The translations under genes and the position numbers were made by a program. The notes beneath the pieces are model-generated. The model worked only from the letters and a program-made list of their open reading frames with translations. It was not told where the DNA came from and searched no databases. This document shows, in pieces, positions 9,680 to 17,606 of a DNA stretch of 64,000 nt. This DNA is from Planctomycetes bacterium UBA2386 (GTDB lineage: Bacteria; Planctomycetota; UBA1135; UBA2386), in contig DDSQ01000084.1 of NCBI GenBank assembly GCA_002343845.1, positions 1 to 64,000 of the forward strand, written 5' to 3'. Within the stretch, counting starts at the first letter, position 1; the number at the start of each line of letters is the position of its first letter.

Positions 9680-10234
9680 CTACAGGCCGCTGGCCGTGGC
9701 GATCAGGGCCTTCAGCTGCGTCACCGAGAATCCGCGGTCGTGGAACCACACGACCTTGCCGGCGCGGTCGAGCAGCACGATGCGGCCGGTCAGGCCATCC
9801 TCGTTGCCGGTGAACTCGGCGATGCGCGCTCCGTCGCCGTAGACGGTCACGACGCTGGCCCAGTCTTCCGAGGGGATGCCGCGGCGCATGCCGCCGTCGA
9901 TGGTGCCGGCCAGCAGTCGCGGCACCAGTCCGGGCAGCGTCGGCACCTCGAACGTGCGCACGCGCCAGCCGGCCTGGTCGAGGCCAAACAGCCAGCGGTC
10001 CAGGTCGAACTGCGCGTCCTGTTCGTAGCCGACCAGCAGCAGCAGCGGGGCGCCGGCGCCGACGACTGGCAGCGTCACGGCGTCGCCGGCCAGCGACGTG
10101 CCGGCCACGGTTGGGAACTGCTCGCCGGTCGGATTGCGGCGCGGCCAGGTCGAACTGCACGATGGCAGCAGGAAGAGGGCGAGCAACAGGGCGGCGATCG
10201 CGGCGATGGGGAGGCGGAGGCGGCTGGCGCGCAT
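9680..10234 (-). CDS. Lipoprotein with thioredoxin-like fold
   Basis: A 184-aa protein starting MRASRLRLP. A lipoprotein signal ends in LLPSCSS, with the lipid-anchored Cys near residue 24. The mature part resembles ATP10/redoxin-like folds: a strand LLLLVGYEQDAQ early, a middle segment with WASVVTVYGD, and a C-terminal part GRIVLLDRAGKVVWFHDRGF, the pattern of a beta-strand with a DRxGxxxW turn seen in thioredoxin-like proteins. No CxxC pair is present, so a redox role is doubtful; it may be a scaffold or binding protein. The ATG at 10234 is preferred over a further upstream ATG because only this gives a proper lipoprotein signal at the N terminus. Confidence 0.65.
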   Translation of the reverse strand: MRASRLRLPIAAIAALLLALFLLPSCSSTWPRRNPTGEQFPTVAGTSLAGDAVTLPVVGAGAPLLLLVGYEQDAQFDLDRWLFGLDQAGWRVRTFEVPTLPGLVPRLLAGTIDGGMRRGIPSEDWASVVTVYGDGARIAEFTGNEDGLTGRIVLLDRAGKVVWFHDRGFSVTQLKALIATASGL

Positions 10235-10348
10235 GGGCGCGCATTCGGACGAAGGCGCTGCACGGATGCGGCGCTGCGTCGTTCGTCGCCCGGGCGGCAC
10301 CTTGGCGATCGCTGCCGACCACCAGGGCGACCTCGTTGCCGAGCGTGT

Positions 10349-10370
10349 GCGAAGCCGGTGGTTGCCGGCA
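10349..10370 (+). repeat. 22-bp hairpin repeat, copy 1 of 2
   Basis: A sequence with the core GAAGCCGGTGGTTGCCGGCA lies in the gap downstream of the CPBP protease gene and recurs exactly at 13383-13404. It folds into a 5-bp GC stem (GCCGG/CCGGC) with a 6-nt loop. A looser version is visible near 22130. It may be a terminator hairpin or a small mobile palindrome. Confidence 0.5.
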
Positions 10371-10456
10371 GACCTCCTGCGGCCCGAGCTGGCATTCGTC
10401 GTCGCGACCGGACCAGGGCAGACCAGTGCGACGAGGCCGGGCGCCGAGCCGGCCGG

Positions 10457-11242
10457 TCAGGCCGCCGGTGGGGTCGCGAGGAGGCGCGTGGCCCGCAGCG
10501 ACAACACGGTGCCGACGACGATGGTGAGACCGCGCCCGACGTTGGGCCACAGCCCGCCCGCCGCGTTGCCGGAGACCGCGAACACCGTCCACGCCGCGTT
10601 CATGGCCGCGTGCAGGAAGATCGTCGTCCACAGGTTGAAGCCGTGGCAGCGCCAGATCCACGCGTACCAGATGCCGCCGGCGGTGGTGGCGGCGAACACG
10701 CCGAGGTGGCCGGCATGGAAGGACCCGTCCCACGGCACGTGGATCGAGCCGAACAGCACGCCGGTGGCGATCGCCGTCGGCCAGAACGGAAGGCCGCCGC
10801 AGCGCACCGCGATGCCGACCAGGGCGCCGCGGAAGAACAGTTCCTCGACCAACGGGGCGACCACGACTCCGCGCGCGATCGCGAGGTCGAAGCGCACGTC
10901 GGTGCGGGCGAAGAAGCCCTGCAACAGCATCGGCAAGCCGGCCAGCAGCGCGAAGACGAGGCCGCGTGGCGCGGATGCCGCGAGCCCGAGCACGACCAAC
11001 GGCCGGCGCGGGCGGGCGGCGATCGTCGCGGCGAGCACCGACGTGAGGACCAAGAGCAGGCTGCTGTCGAGCGCGCGCAGCGAGTCCGGCACGCCGGCGT
11101 CGCGCAGCAGCCGGTGCAGGTCTACGTACCAGCCGAACTGGCTGCGCACCCGCGTGAACACGAACAGCGCCAGTGCGGTCGCGAGAGCCAGACGCCAGTT
11201 GCCGGTGGGCGCGGGTTCGGCGGCGGTTGGGAGCGGAGACAC
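10457..11242 (-). CDS. CPBP-family intramembrane metalloprotease
   Basis: A polytopic membrane protein of about 261 aa with the three signature motifs of the CPBP (Abi, Rce1-like) family: EELFFRG, then FGSIH, then HAAMNA. The Glu-Glu and the His residues form the predicted metal site inside the membrane. Members cleave CAAX or other substrates near the membrane; the substrate here is unknown. The open frame extends upstream to 11407, but that part is low-complexity and overlaps the next gene by about 70 bases. I chose a GTG at 11242 just before the first hydrophobic segment; the start remains uncertain. Confidence 0.8.
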   Translation of the reverse strand: MSPLPTAAEPAPTGNWRLALATALALFVFTRVRSQFGWYVDLHRLLRDAGVPDSLRALDSSLLLVLTSVLAATIAARPRRPLVVLGLAASAPRGLVFALLAGLPMLLQGFFARTDVRFDLAIARGVVVAPLVEELFFRGALVGIAVRCGGLPFWPTAIATGVLFGSIHVPWDGSFHAGHLGVFAATTAGGIWYAWIWRCHGFNLWTTIFLHAAMNAAWTVFAVSGNAAGGLWPNVGRGLTIVVGTVLSLRATRLLATPPAA

Positions 11243-11336
11243 GTGCCGTTGGAATGGCGGGGCGCGGAGCGTGACATCCGTAGCGTCAGGCGGTGTCGCC
11301 GCCAGGGGAAACCGCGAGGTGCCGCCGGCGCGAGGT

Positions 11337-12497
11337 TCAGAACATGCGATCGAACGACGTGCCGTTCCAACGGAAGACGCCGCTGCCGGCAAGCCAGAGG
11401 TCGCCACGGCGATCGGTGTAGATGCACACGATGTCCTCGGATGTCAGTCCGTCGGCCGCTCCGAAGTGCCGCACGGTCTTGCCGTCGTAGCGCCATGCGC
11501 CGCTTGCGATCGTGCCGAACCAGATGTTGCCGTCGCGGTCCTCCCCGATCGCGAATACGCGGTGCAGCGACGGGCCGGCGCCGACGAAGTCGCCGGGCAG
11601 CCGTGTGGTGCGGCCGGCGTGCGCGCCGGCCTTGCCGAGACCGTGCTTCTGCGTGAAGTCGGTGACGTTGGTGCCGTCGAAGAGCCACACCCCGATGCCG
11701 TTGTTGCCGATCCACACGTTGCCGCGGCTGTCCTCGAACACGCAGCGGCAGTGCATGCGGCCGGTGGACTCGTTGCGCTGCAGCCGGGCGTCGTCGAAGA
11801 CGGTGAAGGCCGAGCCGTCGTAGCCGAAGACGGCGTTGTAGGTCGCGAACCAGACGCGGCCGCTCTTGCCGCGTGCGAAGCCTGTCGTCGCATAGGCAGC
11901 GTTGCCGGTCATCAGGCCCGGCGTGATCGGCAACGGATAGGTGTGGTAGCTGAAGGTCGCGCCGTCGTAGCGATACGCACCCGGTGCCCCTTCTTGCTCG
12001 GTGGCGCCCATCTCGGCGCCATCCTTGAACCACAGGTCGCCCTCGCCGAGCGACCACTTGTTCTTGCGCGAGTAGTCGAGTTGGCCCGCTGCGACGAGCT
12101 TCTCGCCGTCGAAGCTGGTCATGCCGACGGCGCCCTCGAACCAGACCAGGCCGTTCTTGTGTTCGTAGATCGAGCGGATCTGGTTGTGGCTCAGCCCGTC
12201 CTTGGTCGTGAAGTAGGTCAGGCCTGTGCCGTCGTAGCGGCCGACTCCCTCGTTCCAGCTGCCGAACCAGTAGTTGCCTTTGCTGTCGTGCAGGATCGAG
12301 CGAACGGTCTCGAAGTGCAGGCGTAGTGGTGGGGTCGAGGTGAGGGCGTTCGGCTGCGCCGTGGCGTCGGGCGTCGGTGTCCGCGTCGGCGTCGGCGTCG
12401 CGCAGCCCGTCAGTGCGGCCACGACGAGCGAGGCGAAGAAGGTGTTGCCGACGGTGTGGCGGCGTATTGACCAGATGGGGCCAGGCGCGGTTCTCAT
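11337..12497 (-). CDS. Lipoprotein with two-component-regulator-type beta-propeller
   Basis: A 386-aa protein starting MRTAPGP, with a lipoprotein signal ending VVAALTGCAT and a short Thr/Pro linker. The rest consists of about ten repeats with the pattern D(S/R)xGxxWFGTxxxGxxRYDG, as in the periplasmic sensor propeller of hybrid two-component systems (Reg_prop). Here no kinase domain follows, so the propeller stands alone at the membrane surface, presumably binding a ligand or partner. The ATG was chosen because upstream Met codons would bury the lipoprotein signal. No regulator gene is next to it. Confidence 0.78.
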   Translation of the reverse strand: MRTAPGPIWSIRRHTVGNTFFASLVVAALTGCATPTPTRTPTPDATAQPNALTSTPPLRLHFETVRSILHDSKGNYWFGSWNEGVGRYDGTGLTYFTTKDGLSHNQIRSIYEHKNGLVWFEGAVGMTSFDGEKLVAAGQLDYSRKNKWSLGEGDLWFKDGAEMGATEQEGAPGAYRYDGATFSYHTYPLPITPGLMTGNAAYATTGFARGKSGRVWFATYNAVFGYDGSAFTVFDDARLQRNESTGRMHCRCVFEDSRGNVWIGNNGIGVWLFDGTNVTDFTQKHGLGKAGAHAGRTTRLPGDFVGAGPSLHRVFAIGEDRDGNIWFGTIASGAWRYDGKTVRHFGAADGLTSEDIVCIYTDRRGDLWLAGSGVFRWNGTSFDRMF

Positions 12498-12619
12498 GGA
12501 TGGAAATGGAGGATGACGACGCCGAGTGACAGGAGGCCGCGCGGAGGCACGGGCATCCTGCAGCGTGCGGGGCGCCGGCATCCGTGACCAGCGCCTAGGC
12601 GGTCGTTTGCTGCGACCTG

Positions 12620-12708
12620 CTGACGGGGGAACGCGCAGGGGGCAGGATGGGGCGGTGGGTTCCGGGTGGGTCGGGACCGCAGCTTGTTTCTCCTACTCCC
12701 CCCGCGGG
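12620..12708 (+). repeat. Dispersed intergenic hairpin element, copy 2
   Basis: The best match to copy 1: the segment from CTGACGGGGG through GGGTTCCGGGTGGGTCGGGACC to CTCCTACTCCCC differs at only a few positions over about 85 bp. The stem is GGTTCC/GGGACC. It lies in a 273-bp gap between the start of the propeller lipoprotein gene and the 3' end of the next minus-strand gene; the rest of that gap shows no gene. Confidence 0.75.
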
Positions 12709-12770
12709 AGGGCGCATGCCAAGGGGAATGGGGCGATCTCCATGCCGGCAATCTGGCGCCGGTCGCGTCA

Positions 12771-13247
12771 TCAGCAGTCCGAATGCCACCAACCGGGGTC
12801 ATCACCTGCGTCGGGGTCGATCAAGAGTGCACGCTTGATCTCACGCGGTGCGCCGGGGAGTGCGGCGTGAGGCGTCGCCGGCCTACTCGATTGGTCACCA
12901 TCAGGATGTCGAGCAGCCACGTACAACCTCGACCACATCCGCAAGAACGCCGCGGTGACCTGCAGCGCCGCGGCGGCACGTTCGAAGTCAATGACCTGGC
13001 AGAGAGGTCCATCCTGAATCCACCACCGTCCACGACGGTCGCACGCGACACCGTCGACGCAACGAAACGTCGGCACAACCTGCCGCGGGATCGATGCCCG
13101 CGAACCGATGTAGTCCGACAGTTCGCGCGGGCTCGGCGGCATCCAGAACCGAAGGTCCCAATGACAACCGCGTGCACGCTGCTCCATCAGCGAGCGCCAG
13201 CGCTTGTCCTGACGACCCCACGCCGATAACGGGTGTTTCTCGCTCAT
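12771..13247 (-). CDS. Hypothetical protein, 158 aa
   Basis: An open frame starting MSEKHPLSAWGRQ that encodes a soluble, Arg/Trp-rich protein. Features include WDLRFWMPPSPRELSDY near residue 40 and DRRGRWWIQDG near residue 80. No signal peptide or membrane segment is visible. I do not recognise the family. Coding potential is supported by the mixed amino-acid composition, unlike the Arg/Ala-rich antisense frames around it. The start could lie further upstream. Confidence 0.5.
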   Translation of the reverse strand: MSEKHPLSAWGRQDKRWRSLMEQRARGCHWDLRFWMPPSPRELSDYIGSRASIPRQVVPTFRCVDGVACDRRGRWWIQDGPLCQVIDFERAAAALQVTAAFLRMWSRLYVAARHPDGDQSSRPATPHAALPGAPREIKRALLIDPDAGDDPGWWHSDC

Positions 13248-13382
13248 CACTGCTGTGCTCCTTGGATCGCGGCGTCGAAACGCGCCGCTACCCCCTATGG
13301 GCGAAAGGATGCGTTTTTGTCGTCGCAACATTGCAACCGGGGTCGCGGTCGCGGGTGGTGCCGCGTCGTGAGGAGGAAGAAG

Positions 13383-13404
13383 GCGAAGCCGGTGGTTGCC
13401 GGCA
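13383..13404 (+). repeat. 22-bp hairpin repeat, copy 2 of 2
   Basis: An exact second copy of the GCCGG/CCGGC hairpin at 10349-10370, about 90 bp upstream of the Dabb-domain gene. Confidence 0.5.
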
Positions 13405-13492
13405 CGGGGCTGGTGGTGGGGATTCCGTCCTTCCAGCCAATCCCCTCATCCGACGCATGCCGCGGTCGGCCGCCGGCCGCAAGATGCGTCGC

Positions 13493-13810
13493 ATGACCGC
13501 AGCCCTGATCCACGACGTCTACTTCACGCTGCACGACGGCAGTGCGGCGAACATCGCCCGCCTCGTCAACGCCTGCCACGAACTGCTGCGCGGTCACGCG
13601 GGCGAGCTGTTCTTCGCCGCCGGTCCGCTGGCCGCCGAGTTCGATCGCCCGGTGAACGTGCGCGACTTCCACGTCGGGCTGCACGTCGCCTTCGAGTCGA
13701 AGCAGGCACACGACGACTACCAGATCTCGGCGCGCCACCAGCGCTTCGTCGCCGAGCACAAGGAGACGTGGGCGCAGGTTCGGGTGTTCGACACCTACGA
13801 CCGTCGCTGA
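13493..13810 (+). CDS. Dabb (stress-responsive A/B barrel) domain protein
   Basis: A 105-aa protein that is almost entirely one Dabb domain: a first strand IHDVYFTL with the conserved His, a middle part with GPLAAEFDRPVN and FHVGLHVAFES, a helix with DDYQISARHQRFVAEHK, and a final strand VRVFDTYD. Dabb proteins are dimeric ferredoxin-like barrels; some bind small hydrophobic molecules and others are stress-induced, but many have no known role. The start was placed at the ATG that gives MTAALIHDV, immediately before the domain. It is convergent with the hydrolase gene that follows, whose stop codon lies 13 bp away. Confidence 0.8.
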   Translation: MTAALIHDVYFTLHDGSAANIARLVNACHELLRGHAGELFFAAGPLAAEFDRPVNVRDFHVGLHVAFESKQAHDDYQISARHQRFVAEHKETWAQVRVFDTYDRR

Positions 13811-13823
13811 ACGGCCGCGCTCG

Positions 13824-15218
13824 TCACTCGACGATCCAGAAGTTGCGGAAGCGGACCTGATTGTGGTGGCCCTGCAGCTTGATGGGGCGGGCGCCCGGTC
13901 CCTCGCGCTCGCCGGCGCCGGTCTTGCGTGGGATCTCGCAGTCGTCGTGGATGAGCACTCCGTTCTGGTAGACGGTGATGCGCGCGTTGCGGACCTTGGC
14001 GTCGCCGTCGAAGCGCGCCGCGCGGAACGCGATGTCGAACGACTGCCACTCACCGGCTGGCTTGTTGGCGAGCTGGTCCGGCTTCTTCAGGCGATACAGA
14101 CTGCCGCAGAAGCTGTCCTGGTAGTCCGCGGCTGCGACCCCGAACGAGTCCAGGATCTGCACCTCGTAGCGGTGTTGGATGTAGATGCCCGAGTTGCCCT
14201 TGGCCTCGGGGTTCGGGTCCTGCGACGCGTTGACGTTGAACTCGATGTGCAGGCGGAAGTCGCGGTACGACTCGGTGGTGACCACGCTGTCCCAGGCCGG
14301 CGAAGCCGTCAGCACGCCGTCCGCGAACTGCCACTGGCCCGGGACGTCCGCCTTCTCCGGCACCAGCAAGAAGCCCTTCGGCCCGATCAGCTGCACTGCG
14401 TTGGCGGGCGGTTCCTTCGCGGCGAGGTCGATGATGCCGCCGGTGGTGCGCGCGCGCTCGATCACGAACTCGACCAGAGGCTTCGACTCGAACCAGCCGC
14501 GCCACATGTCGTGGCCGCGCCCCGCGACCGTCTCGAGTTGCATGGCGCCACCGAGCGCCGCGTAGCGCCGCTGCAGTTCCGCCGAGTTCTGCTCCAGCGG
14601 CACGACGTCATCGCGATCCCCGTGGATGTGGAAGATGGGGACCCGCAAGGCCGCCAGCGGCGCGAGCCGCGCGATCGGATCGTGCTCCGGCAGTGCCGAG
14701 CGCAGCTCCGCTTCGGTCATCGCATAGGCGCCACACGCTCTCGCCAGACCCGGATAGCTCTCGAGACTGCAGACCGGATAGATGCCCGCGATGCCCGCGA
14801 CCGCTTCGGGTTGCCCCGCGGCCCAGTTGTAGAGCATCAGGCCGCCGCGGCTGCGCGCCAGCAGGCAGGCACGCGGCGCGAGACCCCGCTGCTCGACCAG
14901 GTGGCGATGCAACGCCGAGAACGCCTCGCGCCCAGCGGGGCTGCCGTAGGACTCCCCGACGTCGATGCCCGCGATCGCGATCCCCGCGGCGAGAATGCGA
15001 TCGAACATCCACTGCTCGTCCGCACCGGGCAGCCTCGGCAACGTCGGTGCGTACCAGACCCAGGGCATCATGGTCGTCTTCTGCCCGTCTTTCGGCAGCA
15101 GCAAGAACGCGCGACGGCCTGCGATCTCGAACTCCTTCGTCGCCTGGGCGAGTGCGGTGGTCGGCGCGAGCACGGCCAGCGTCGCCGCCAGGGCGAACGA
15201 AGAAGAGTGAGGTGGCAT
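13824..15218 (-). CDS. Secreted alpha/beta hydrolase fused to a DUF1080 domain
   Basis: A 464-aa protein starting MPPHSSSF, with a signal peptide ending ALAQ. Residues 30-270 are an alpha/beta hydrolase: ARSRGG at the nucleophile elbow (GxSxGG type) and HIHGDRDDVVP before the Asp/His end, with a later GRGHDMW supplying the catalytic His. Residues 285-464 are a DUF1080 (3-keto-disaccharide hydrolase type) jelly roll: YRDFRLHIEFN, GNSGIYIQHRYEVQILDSFG, and a closing KLQGHHNQVRFRNFWI. DUF1080 domains are common in planctomycetes and act on sugars. The fusion suggests an extracellular enzyme that deacylates and then cleaves a modified carbohydrate (inference). Confidence 0.85.
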   Translation of the reverse strand: MPPHSSSFALAATLAVLAPTTALAQATKEFEIAGRRAFLLLPKDGQKTTMMPWVWYAPTLPRLPGADEQWMFDRILAAGIAIAGIDVGESYGSPAGREAFSALHRHLVEQRGLAPRACLLARSRGGLMLYNWAAGQPEAVAGIAGIYPVCSLESYPGLARACGAYAMTEAELRSALPEHDPIARLAPLAALRVPIFHIHGDRDDVVPLEQNSAELQRRYAALGGAMQLETVAGRGHDMWRGWFESKPLVEFVIERARTTGGIIDLAAKEPPANAVQLIGPKGFLLVPEKADVPGQWQFADGVLTASPAWDSVVTTESYRDFRLHIEFNVNASQDPNPEAKGNSGIYIQHRYEVQILDSFGVAAADYQDSFCGSLYRLKKPDQLANKPAGEWQSFDIAFRAARFDGDAKVRNARITVYQNGVLIHDDCEIPRKTGAGEREGPGARPIKLQGHHNQVRFRNFWIVE

Positions 15219-15352
15219 GGAGTCGAGTCTACGCGAGCTCGGCAGGCAGCAACCGGACGGCCGCGGGCGACGCGGCGCCGGGGCCGTGCGCGCATAGCAT
15301 GCGCCGCCATGACCGCTCACCACCAGCTGCCGCTCGCCGGCGAGGATCGCCC

Positions 15353-17152
15353 GTGACGACGCCCGCGCCATGGACGCGCCGGGGCGCGCTCGCCGCCGCG
15401 CTGGCGGCCACGCTCACCGCGGCGGGCGCCGCCGCCCAGGATCCCGAGGCGACGCCGAACGGGCGCGCGCGTTATCTCGGCCGCGACGTGGCGCAGACGA
15501 TGCACTGGACGGGCGCGGGCTGGCTCCTGCGTGCAACGCGCGAAGAGGAGGAGAACGGCGCCGCGCTGCAGCGCTGGCTCGCGGTGCGCCCCGGCCAGTC
15601 CATCGCGGACCTCGGCTGCGGCAACGGCTACCACACGCTGCCGTTGGCGCGCGCGGTCGGCGCTGCTGGCGTCGTGCATGCCGTCGAGTTGCAGCCGCAG
15701 TACCTCGTCATGCTGCAGAAGCGCGCCGTCGAAGCGGGCCTCGGCAACATCGTCGGCGTCGAGTGCACGGTCGACGACCCGATGCTGCCGCCGGGCGGGC
15801 TCGACCTCGTGCTCATGGTCGACGTCTACCACGAACTCTCGCATCCGGTCCGCGTGATGCAGCGCGTGCGCGAGTCGCTGCGGCCGCAGGGCCGCGTCGT
15901 GCTGGTCGAGTTCCGCGCCGAGGATCCGGAAGTGCCGATCAAGCCGGAGCACACGATGACGAAGGCGCAGATGCTGCGCGAGATGGCCAGCCATAGCTTC
16001 CGCTTCGCGGCCGAGACCGACGAGCTGCCGTGGCAGCACGCGATGGCCTTCGTGCCCGCGGGTGACGACGCGCGTCTCGGCGCGCGCGAGACGGTGGCCG
16101 GCCTGCTGCGGGCGCGTGTTCGTGGCGACGACCGGACCGCGGCGCCGTTCCTGCGCGACGGCGAGACCCTCGAGGGCCTGTCGATGCCGGACGAAGGCGA
16201 CGAGGCGCCGCTCGAGTTGTCGGCCGCTGGCGAAGGCGCCGTGCGCGCGCGCCGCGGCGAGACGACGCTGCGGGCGACGATCGACGCCGACGGCCGCTGG
16301 TTCGTCGGCCGCGATGCGCCGGCGACGAAGCGACCCCACGGCGGCGCACGGCCGTTCGTCGCGATGCACACGGCGACCGGCGGCGGGTCGATCGACGAGC
16401 AGGCCGCGCTCGTCGGCGAACTCGGCTTCGATGGCCTCGCCTGGAGCCTCGCCGACCTGCCGGTCGCGCGCGCGGCGTGCGAACGCCGCGGCATGGACGT
16501 GGCCAGCGCCTACGCCGTCTTGACCTTGCCGGCGGCCGGCGCCGACGACGACCAGACCGCGCTCGCTGCGCGCCTGCAGCCGCTGCACGAGGCCATGCAG
16601 GCGCTCGCCGGCGGGCCGGGCCAGCTCTGGCTGGCGGTCCGGCACGACGGCCTGGCGCCGCGCGATCCGCGCGGCGACGCGTCGGCGCTGGCGGCGTTGC
16701 GCGGGCTGGCGGCGCGCGCACGCGCCACCGGCGTCGAGGTCGCGCTCTATCCCCACCACGACTTCTGGCTCGAGACCGTGGACGACGCGCGTCGCGTGCT
16801 GGCCGCCATCGACGATCGCCGGTTCGGCGTCTGCTTCAACCTCTGCCATCACCTGCGCGCCAGCGACGCGCGCGACGCCGACGCCGCCTTGCGTGCGTGC
16901 GTCGACCGGTTGTTCGCGGTCACGCTGCACGGCGCCGACGTCGACGGCGACGATTGGCCGACGCTGATCCGCCCGCTCGACGAGGGTGACTTCGGACTCG
17001 CCGGTCTGCTGACGACGCTCGACGCGATCGGCTTCGACGGGCCGATCGGGCTGCAGGGCTTCGGCATCGCGCTGCCGCCGCGCGAGCACCTCGCGCGTTC
17101 GCTGGTGGCGTGGCGCGCGGCGCACCGCCAGCCCGCTGGCCAGGGCCGCTGA
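15353..17152 (+). CDS. Exported SAM methyltransferase fused to a xylose-isomerase-like TIM barrel
   Basis: A 599-aa protein. The start is a GTG with GAGG 9 bases upstream; it gives TRRGALAAALAATLTAAGAAAQ, a twin-arginine-like signal peptide. The first domain (about 50-250) is a class I methyltransferase: DLGCGNGYHTLPLA (86-99) is the SAM-binding glycine loop and VDVYHEL the next conserved strand. The second domain (about 335-590) resembles sugar phosphate isomerase/epimerase (xylose isomerase-like, AP endonuclease 2 fold): HHDFWLET, FGVCFNLCHH and FAVTLHG carry likely metal ligands. An exported methyltransferase is unusual because SAM is cytoplasmic; the signal may be a membrane anchor, or the methyltransferase may be redundant. 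Confidence 0.78.
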   Translation: MTTPAPWTRRGALAAALAATLTAAGAAAQDPEATPNGRARYLGRDVAQTMHWTGAGWLLRATREEEENGAALQRWLAVRPGQSIADLGCGNGYHTLPLARAVGAAGVVHAVELQPQYLVMLQKRAVEAGLGNIVGVECTVDDPMLPPGGLDLVLMVDVYHELSHPVRVMQRVRESLRPQGRVVLVEFRAEDPEVPIKPEHTMTKAQMLREMASHSFRFAAETDELPWQHAMAFVPAGDDARLGARETVAGLLRARVRGDDRTAAPFLRDGETLEGLSMPDEGDEAPLELSAAGEGAVRARRGETTLRATIDADGRWFVGRDAPATKRPHGGARPFVAMHTATGGGSIDEQAALVGELGFDGLAWSLADLPVARAACERRGMDVASAYAVLTLPAAGADDDQTALAARLQPLHEAMQALAGGPGQLWLAVRHDGLAPRDPRGDASALAALRGLAARARATGVEVALYPHHDFWLETVDDARRVLAAIDDRRFGVCFNLCHHLRASDARDADAALRACVDRLFAVTLHGADVDGDDWPTLIRPLDEGDFGLAGLLTTLDAIGFDGPIGLQGFGIALPPREHLARSLVAWRAAHRQPAGQGR

Positions 17153-17324
17153 CCAGCGGCCGCCGCCGGCGCCGTGGCCCGGCGCGGTCGCCGATCCGTG
17201 CGCAGCGCCAACTGGACGACGGCGGACGCGAAGAACGTCGCAGCGGCGGGGCGGCGCGGCGCCCGGATGTCGGTACGCTTTCGGCATGCTCTGAGCGTTC
17301 CGGTCCAAGGCGAGGGTCGCGGTC

Positions 17325-17465
17325 GTGGCCCTCGGCGCACTCGGCGGCTACCTGCTGCAACGCTTCGTCGGCGTCGACGGCGCGACGATCGTCGGCTTGC
17401 TGCTCGGCATGCTCGCCGCCAACTTCGTGCCCTTGCCGGCGTGCGGGGTGCCACCGGCAGACTGA
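17325..17465 (+). CDS. Possible small membrane protein, 46 aa
   Basis: A GTG-initiated frame in the 454-bp gap downstream of the methyltransferase fusion. It encodes two hydrophobic stretches (ALGALGGYLLQRF and IVGLLLGMLAANFVPL) separated by a short acidic turn, then a Pro/Ala tail. This resembles small XapX-like membrane proteins but is too short to assign. A purine-rich AGGCGAGG lies about 12 bases upstream. The rest of the gap shows nothing I can support. Confidence 0.35.
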   Translation: MALGALGGYLLQRFVGVDGATIVGLLLGMLAANFVPLPACGVPPAD

Positions 17466-17606
17466 CGTCGGGGCGCGTGGCGCACGTCGGAGACGCCGCC
17501 CTGCACCGGAGTCTCGCGCGCCTCGTTGCCTGGCACGCCGTCGCGGGAGTTTCCGTCCAGCGCTTGTCGCGTCGCCAACGGTACTCCGACCGCAACGTTG
17601 GTCCGA

